DNA from: Spinacia oleracea
Taxonomy: Eukaryota; Streptophyta; Magnoliopsida; Caryophyllales; Amaranthaceae
Assembly: GCF_020520425.1 (NCBI RefSeq)
Contig: NC_079492.1
Location: forward strand, 107,357,157 to 107,421,156
Direction of reading: 5' to 3'
DNA length: 64,000 bases
The notes beneath the pieces are model-generated. The model searched no databases, had not been told where the DNA came from, and saw only the letters and a list, made by a program, of their open reading frames with translations. A program made the translations under genes and the position numbers. Of the stretch, positions 58,914 through 64,000 are shown in pieces (position 1 is the stretch's first letter; every line of letters starts with the position of its first letter).

Positions 58914-61197
58914 TCATATTATTTTCATAATCTAAATTGCATGAACATGGTTAAATATTACAAATTTGCAAGAATTAAAAGGGGTGATTAATTTTCGTAA
59001 TTGTTAATTAATTGCAAATTGCGTTTATTTAATTATACGTACGCAGTTTTTCGGCAGTTTCTTCGTTACTCATCCAAATCGAGTGATTTTGTGTCAATTC
59101 CGCATGTAAAAGGCATTCTAAAATTTTGACAAAAATAGTATTTTTCTGCCGAACCCAGAATTCTCAAATTCGAAGCCTAACTATGACTTTTCGGAGGTTT
59201 TAGTTTTTCGAATGCAAAATTTCGTAAATTTAAGATGTTAAATTAAATATTTGCGATTCTTGTTGATAAATCTTGAATTTTTGATTGACCTACTGTATAT
59301 GTTTAACAAGTTTGAATGCCTAGCCTTGTTAATTATGCAATCTAATTTGTAATTATGATTAATTTGTTGAAAATTAGAATAATTTAGAATTAATTTGATT
59401 TTCATAATTAATTATAATTTAATTAGATACCTATGATTAAAAACCACCATAAAAATTGTAAATTTATGTTAAATTTTAAATTTTTATGACCTAGACTTGA
59501 ATCCATGTTAATCGAAAATCAATTGAATAATAAATTTTCGATTTTTCGCCCTAAAATTATGAAATTAATATTATTTATTAATTTGTCATTAATTTTAAAT
59601 ATAAATTTTTTAAATTTTATGCGATTCGCTCATATAACTTGCACGCACAAAGCAATGGATGCTACGTGTTACCCTTAAGGGGTGTTCTATAGTGCGGGCA
59701 TGTGACGACGAGCAAGGGAGCTCGTCGCCCATGCGGCACGAATGCAATGAGCAAGGCCATGGTGCACGAGCACAAGGCAGCAGCCCTGCCTTGTGTCGTG
59801 GGCTGTGAGCAATGGACGAATGGGCGAGGGAGAAAGCAAGGCACAGCAGTCGCGTGTGGGCAGCAAGCGAGCTGCGCCACAGCGCGCACTGCCTCGCGCA
59901 AGCGTGCGGAGCCTCGCGCGCAGCGAGCGCAAGCTCGCGTGCCACGAGTGCTACGCCCAGCGTCGATGCCTCGTGCAGCGAGCGATGGCTCGCAGGATCG
60001 AGCGCTGGCAAGCGCGCGCAGCGAGCGCTGGCGAGCGTGCGCAGCGAGCAATGGCCCGCATAAAGCGAGAGCTGGCGAGCGCGCGCAGCTAGAGCTGGCA
60101 AAAATTGACCCAACCCACCAACCCAACCCAAATCCAACCCAATAATAAAGGGTTGGGTCAAGATTTTCAACCCGTTTAATTAAATGGGTCAACCCAACCC
60201 AACCCATTTAATTAAATGGGTTGGGTCAGGTTGAAATTTTCAACCCGAAAACAACCCGTCTAACCCGTTTAAGTGCAAGCAAGTATGTAATATATATATG
60301 TATAATGTGATTTGAAAGATTTTATTTCTCATTTTCCCTTCAACATTGAATAATTATTTGACGTTTTGATTCATGTCAAATACATATTGAAAAATTACTT
60401 TTTGTAATGAGATATGCCATAACAAAATCACCTCGCAATTCTATAGTCAAATCAATTTACAATTAAAAGTGGGAAAAAAAAATTAAACGGGTCAACTTCA
60501 GGTCAACCCGTTTATAGTTGGGTTGGGTTGGGTTGAAAATCTCAACCCGTTTAATTAAACAGGCCGGGTTGGGTTGGGAAAATCTCAACCCGTTTATAAA
60601 TGGGTCGACCTGATTTCGACCCAACCCAACCCATTTCCAGCTCTACGCGCAGCGAGCGCTGGCTCGCATGAAGCGAGCGCAGCGAGCGATGGCTCGCGTG
60701 CATCGAGCGCTGGCGCGCGCAGCGAGCACCATGCGTGAAGCCTTGCGATGGTGAGATTGTTGTGTTTAGTGCGAAGATTAACTTTGAAGGATCGTGCGAT
60801 GGTGAGATTGCTGTGTTTAGTGCGAAAATCGTGCGCAGCGAGCACCATGCGTGAAGCCTTGCGATGCTAAGTAAGGAGTCCTTTTATGTCGTGGCAAAAT
60901 CGATAGGTTTACCTAATAAGTTCTTAGACGTACCTATCAACCAAGAATAGTTTCTAGACTATTAGCAAAAGGCTTTTGCTTACCTAAGATGTTTTAGGAT
61001 TAAGTCGACAAACTGTGCTTAGTTCTTCAATGATTTTAGGATCTTGGAATCATTTTATTCACACCTGCCGGAACACATAACTTGAATAAAATGCTTAATA
61101 AACATTGAATTATGCATGTATGCTAGAATTTAAGTTTATTAAGAGAAACTGTGAATGGTTATTTATTTGTTTATTCTTTTCAATTGTAGTTTTAAAT
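58914..61197 (+). mobile_element. Long copia leader with GC-rich repeats
   Basis: About 2.3 kb lie between the primer-binding site and gag. It is AT-rich except for 59640-60081 and 60654-60860, which are dense in the word GCGAGCG (AGCGAGCGCTGGCGAGCG types). The long ORFs on both strands here come from that repetition and have no recognisable domain. A hAT-like MITE interrupts the repeat block. At 60730-60860 a 100-bp unit (GCACCATGCGTGAAGCCTTG, GTGCGATGGTGAGATTG) is partly duplicated. Confidence 0.75.
60090..60645. mobile_element. hAT-like MITE in copia leader
   Basis: Terminal inverted repeats TAGAGCTGG and CCAGCTCTA with a perfect 8-bp duplication CGCGCAGC (60082-60089, 60646-60653). 556 bp, packed with CCCAACCC and GGGTTGGGT words in inverted pairs. 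The host context is GC-rich repeats, so the TSD alone is weaker evidence than usual, but the TIR and TSD agree. Confidence 0.85.
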
Positions 61198-64000
61198 ATG
61201 GCAAACAACAATTCATTCAACATTCGATCAATTCTCGAAAAGGAGAAGTTGAACGGGAAGAACTTCCTTGACTGGCAAAGGAACTTGCAAATAGTTCTTA
61301 TGCAGGAAGAAAAGGAGTATGTCCTAGAAGAGGCGATGCCCGAAGCCGCAGGCGACGGGGTCACTCAGGCAGCCCTCAATCGTTGGATTGATGCCAACAA
61401 GGATGTGAAATGTCTAATGCTCGCCACCATGAGTGCGGATCTGCAGAAAACGTTCATCAACTCAGATGCTTTCACAATCATCAGTGAGTTGAAGAACATG
61501 TTCCAGGATCTGGCTCGAGTCGAAAGATTCGAGACTCATAGGGAAATTCTTGAGACCAAGCTTAAGAAAGGCGAGCCCGTAAGTCCACATGTTCTCAAAA
61601 TGATTGGACTCATTGAGAATATGAGTCGGCTGGATCAGCAATTTTCTCAGGAAATGGCTATAGACACCATCCTCCATTCTCTTCATAGCGGGTATGATCA
61701 GTTCAAACTGAACTACAGTATGAATAGTCTGGACAAAACGCTCACTGAGCTTCACGGTATGCTGAAGACCGCTGAAAAGACGCTCAAAAGTGATAAGCAG
61801 GATGTGCTTATGGTGCGTGGGGGCAAGTTCAAGAAATCTGGAAAGAAGAGGAAGGCTAAGAAAGGTGGCAACAAGGCCAGCCCAACTAAGCAAACTGGCG
61901 CCAAATCTGTAAAGAGGAAGGTCAGTCAACCCACTTCTGAATCCGAATGCTTCTATTGCAAGAAGAAGGGGAATTGGAAGAGAGATTGCTTGAAGCTAAA
62001 GGAAGATCAGAAGAACGGAACAGTCGTTCCATCTTCAGGTATTTTCGTTATAGACTGTATACTTGCTAATTCAACTTATTGGGTATTAGATACAGGTTGT
62101 GGCTTACACTTATGTTCCAATCCACAGGGACTAAGAAGAAGTAGAAAGTTAAGCAAGGGTGAAGTCGACCTACGAGTGGAAAATGGAGCACGGATTGCTG
62201 CATTAGCTGTAGGAACTTATTATTTGTCGTTGCCCTCCGGGCTAGTTTTGGAACTGGAAGAATGTTTCCATGTTCCAAGTCTTACTAAAAACATCATTTC
62301 AGTTTCTTGCTTAGATGCTAAGGGATTTTCCTTTTTAATAAAAGACAATAGTTGTTCGTTTTATTTTAAAGAGATGTTTTATGGATCTGCTAGATTAGTC
62401 AATGGACTTTATTTATTAGATCACGACAAACAAGTATATAACATAAATACCAAAAAGGCCAAAAAGGATGATTCAGATCTCACCTATCTGTGGCATTGTC
62501 GATTAGGCAATATAAACTTGAAACGCTTAGAAAGACTTCAAAAGGAAGGAATTCTAGAACCATTTGACTTGGAGGATTATGGTAAATGCGAATCATGTTT
62601 ACTTGGCAAAATGACAAAGCAACCTTTCTCTAAAGTTGGAGAAAGAGCAAATGAACTATTGGGTTTAATCCATACAGATGTATGTGGACCAATGAGTACA
62701 AATGCTAGAGGTGGTTTCAGCTACTTTATCACTTTCACTGATGACTTCAGTAGATATGGTTATGTCTACCTAATGAAGCATAAGTCTGAATCCTTTGACA
62801 AATTCAAGGAATTTCAGAGTGAAGTAGAGAATCAATTAGGCAAGAAGATTAAGGCACTGCGGTCTGATAGAGGCGGTGAATATCTGAGCTATGAATTTGA
62901 TGACCATCTGAAAGAATGTGGAATTCTATCAGAATTGACTCCTCCTGGAACACCACAATGGAACGGTGTGTCGGAACGGAGGAACAGAACCTTGCTAGAC
63001 ATGGTCAGGTCAATGATGGGTCAGGCCAAACTTCCATTAGAATTTTGGGGACATGCACTAAATACAGCTGCACTCACTATAAATAGAGCTCCGTCTAAAG
63101 CTGTCGAAAAGACTCCATATGAATTATGGTTTGGAAAGCCTCCAAATGTGTCTTTTCTGAAGATTTGGGGATGTGAAGTATACGTCAAACGATTGATTTC
63201 AGACAAACTTCATCCAAAATCTGACAAATGTATCCTTGTGGGCTATCCAAAGGAAGCAAAGGGGTATTACTTCTACAATACATCTGAGAACAAGGTGTTT
63301 GTTGCTCGAGATGGTGTCTTTTTGGAGAAAGATCACATTTCCAAAATGACAAGTGGGAGAAAAGCAGACCTCGAAGAAATTCGAGTCGAACAACAAACTC
63401 TAGAGAATGCTCAAGATGACATTCAGGATGAAACTCGGAGATCTTTAGAAGAATCTGGTGAGAATCATGGTCAATCTAGAAATGTTACCCCGCGTAGATC
63501 GCAAAGATATAGATCTCAACCGGAAAGGTACTTAGGTATTTTGACGAACGAGAGCTATGACGTTCTATTACTTGAAAGTGATGAACCTGCGACTTACAAA
63601 CAAGCTATGACGAGCCCTAGCTCCAAGCAATGGCAAGAAGCCATGCAATATGAATTAGACTCCATGTCTGAAAACCAAGTATGGGATTTGGTCGATTTGC
63701 CAGATGGCTACCAAGCCATTGGAAGCAAATGGGTTTTCAAACTGAAAAAGGACAAGGATGGGAAACTTGAAGTTTTCAAAGCTAGATTGGTTGCAAAAGG
63801 TTACAGGCAAGTCCACGGTGTGGATTACGATGAAACCTTTTCACCAGTTGCAATGCTAAAGTCTATTCGGATAATGTTAGCAATCGCTGCATATTACGAT
63901 TACGAAATATGGCAGATGGATGTCAAAACTGCTTTCTTAAACGACGTTTTAACAGAAATCGTGTTTATGACACAGCCTGAAGGTTTTGAGGATCCAAATA
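61198..64000 (+). CDS. Ty1/copia gag-pol polyprotein, runs off the right edge
   Basis: An uninterrupted frame of 934 codons runs from the ATG at 61198. Gag starts MANNNSFNIRSILEKEKLNG. The zinc knuckle CFYCKKKGNWKRDC starts near residue 251. Protease VLDTGC is near 296. The pre-integrase zinc region WHCRLGN is near 432, with CESC at 464-467. Integrase acidic residues are at about 494 (HTDVCGP), 557 (RSDRGGEY) and 593 (SERRNRT), the usual D-x-D-x35-E spacing. Reverse transcriptase starts with KWVFKLKKDKDG, then QMDVKTAFLN and MTQPEGF. In both zinc motifs a ligand His is replaced by Asn (residues near 260 and 438). No stop is seen in the visible part. The RNase H part is off the window; the homologous tail is visible at 3698-3883 in another copy. 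Confidence 0.93.
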   Translation, partial: MANNNSFNIRSILEKEKLNGKNFLDWQRNLQIVLMQEEKEYVLEEAMPEAAGDGVTQAALNRWIDANKDVKCLMLATMSADLQKTFINSDAFTIISELKNMFQDLARVERFETHREILETKLKKGEPVSPHVLKMIGLIENMSRLDQQFSQEMAIDTILHSLHSGYDQFKLNYSMNSLDKTLTELHGMLKTAEKTLKSDKQDVLMVRGGKFKKSGKKRKAKKGGNKASPTKQTGAKSVKRKVSQPTSESECFYCKKKGNWKRDCLKLKEDQKNGTVVPSSGIFVIDCILANSTYWVLDTGCGLHLCSNPQGLRRSRKLSKGEVDLRVENGARIAALAVGTYYLSLPSGLVLELEECFHVPSLTKNIISVSCLDAKGFSFLIKDNSCSFYFKEMFYGSARLVNGLYLLDHDKQVYNINTKKAKKDDSDLTYLWHCRLGNINLKRLERLQKEGILEPFDLEDYGKCESCLLGKMTKQPFSKVGERANELLGLIHTDVCGPMSTNARGGFSYFITFTDDFSRYGYVYLMKHKSESFDKFKEFQSEVENQLGKKIKALRSDRGGEYLSYEFDDHLKECGILSELTPPGTPQWNGVSERRNRTLLDMVRSMMGQAKLPLEFWGHALNTAALTINRAPSKAVEKTPYELWFGKPPNVSFLKIWGCEVYVKRLISDKLHPKSDKCILVGYPKEAKGYYFYNTSENKVFVARDGVFLEKDHISKMTSGRKADLEEIRVEQQTLENAQDDIQDETRRSLEESGENHGQSRNVTPRRSQRYRSQPERYLGILTNESYDVLLLESDEPATYKQAMTSPSSKQWQEAMQYELDSMSENQVWDLVDLPDGYQAIGSKWVFKLKKDKDGKLEVFKARLVAKGYRQVHGVDYDETFSPVAMLKSIRIMLAIAAYYDYEIWQMDVKTAFLNDVLTEIVFMTQPEGFEDPN

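Noticed and set aside
59610..60207. Several ORFs of 80-186 codons, Ala/Arg-rich, on both strands
   Set aside because: They are by-products of GCGAGCG repeats in the copia leader, with no domain.

Overview
The window is plant nuclear DNA. It contains an intron-bearing plant actin gene with a leader intron, a SIAMESE-related cyclin-dependent kinase inhibitor gene, and a dense stack of plant transposable elements. Stowaway ends of the CTCCCTCCGTCC type, the frequent ACTCCGTA motif and the retroelement families suggest a core eudicot, possibly Caryophyllales (beet/spinach group). The species is an inference.

Only two host genes look intact: actin (9.1-12.3 kb, minus strand) and the SMR-type inhibitor (47.1-47.6 kb, plus strand). 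Almost everything else is mobile DNA, and much of it can be ordered in time from target-site duplications (TSDs).

1-8.7 kb: a long-LTR Ty3/gypsy derivative (minus strand, almost no internal region) sits inside the end of a Ty1/copia element (plus strand). The 3' LTR of that copia element abuts a decayed Tat-like gypsy gag-protease remnant (minus strand), which two MITEs also interrupt.

9.1-12.3 kb: actin, 377 codons in four coding exons, plus a leader intron of about 1.4 kb.

13-19.2 kb: a SINE, two MITEs, then a 4.1-kb Helitron (minus strand) carrying exon fragments that resemble pectate lyase, UMP synthase and phospholipase D alpha.

19.2-36.1 kb: a second Helitron (plus strand) whose 5' end lies 7 bp from the 5' end of the first. 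It is split by an L1-like LINE with a 13-bp TSD. Three LTR insertions split the LINE in turn: a gag-only gypsy element (TSD ACTTG), a 1.76-kb solo LTR (TSD ACCCC on the minus strand) and a 1.47-kb solo LTR (TSD TAGGG).

36-52 kb: an AT-rich region with MITEs, a LINE tail, a solo LTR inside a MITE, a Helitron carrying a dehydrogenase fragment, the SMR gene, a SINE with a 15-bp TSD and further Helitron termini.

52-64 kb: a Tat/Retand-like gypsy element, gag-protease on the plus strand, split by copia LTRs. Its reverse transcriptase part is inverted. The copia TSD is found as CAAAG on one side and as its reverse complement CTTTG on the other, which records an inversion between copia LTRs. A nearly intact copia gag-pol runs off the right edge.

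I found no new operon-like or defence system. The most unusual content is the reconstructable nesting and inversion, and the Helitrons that carry gene fragments.
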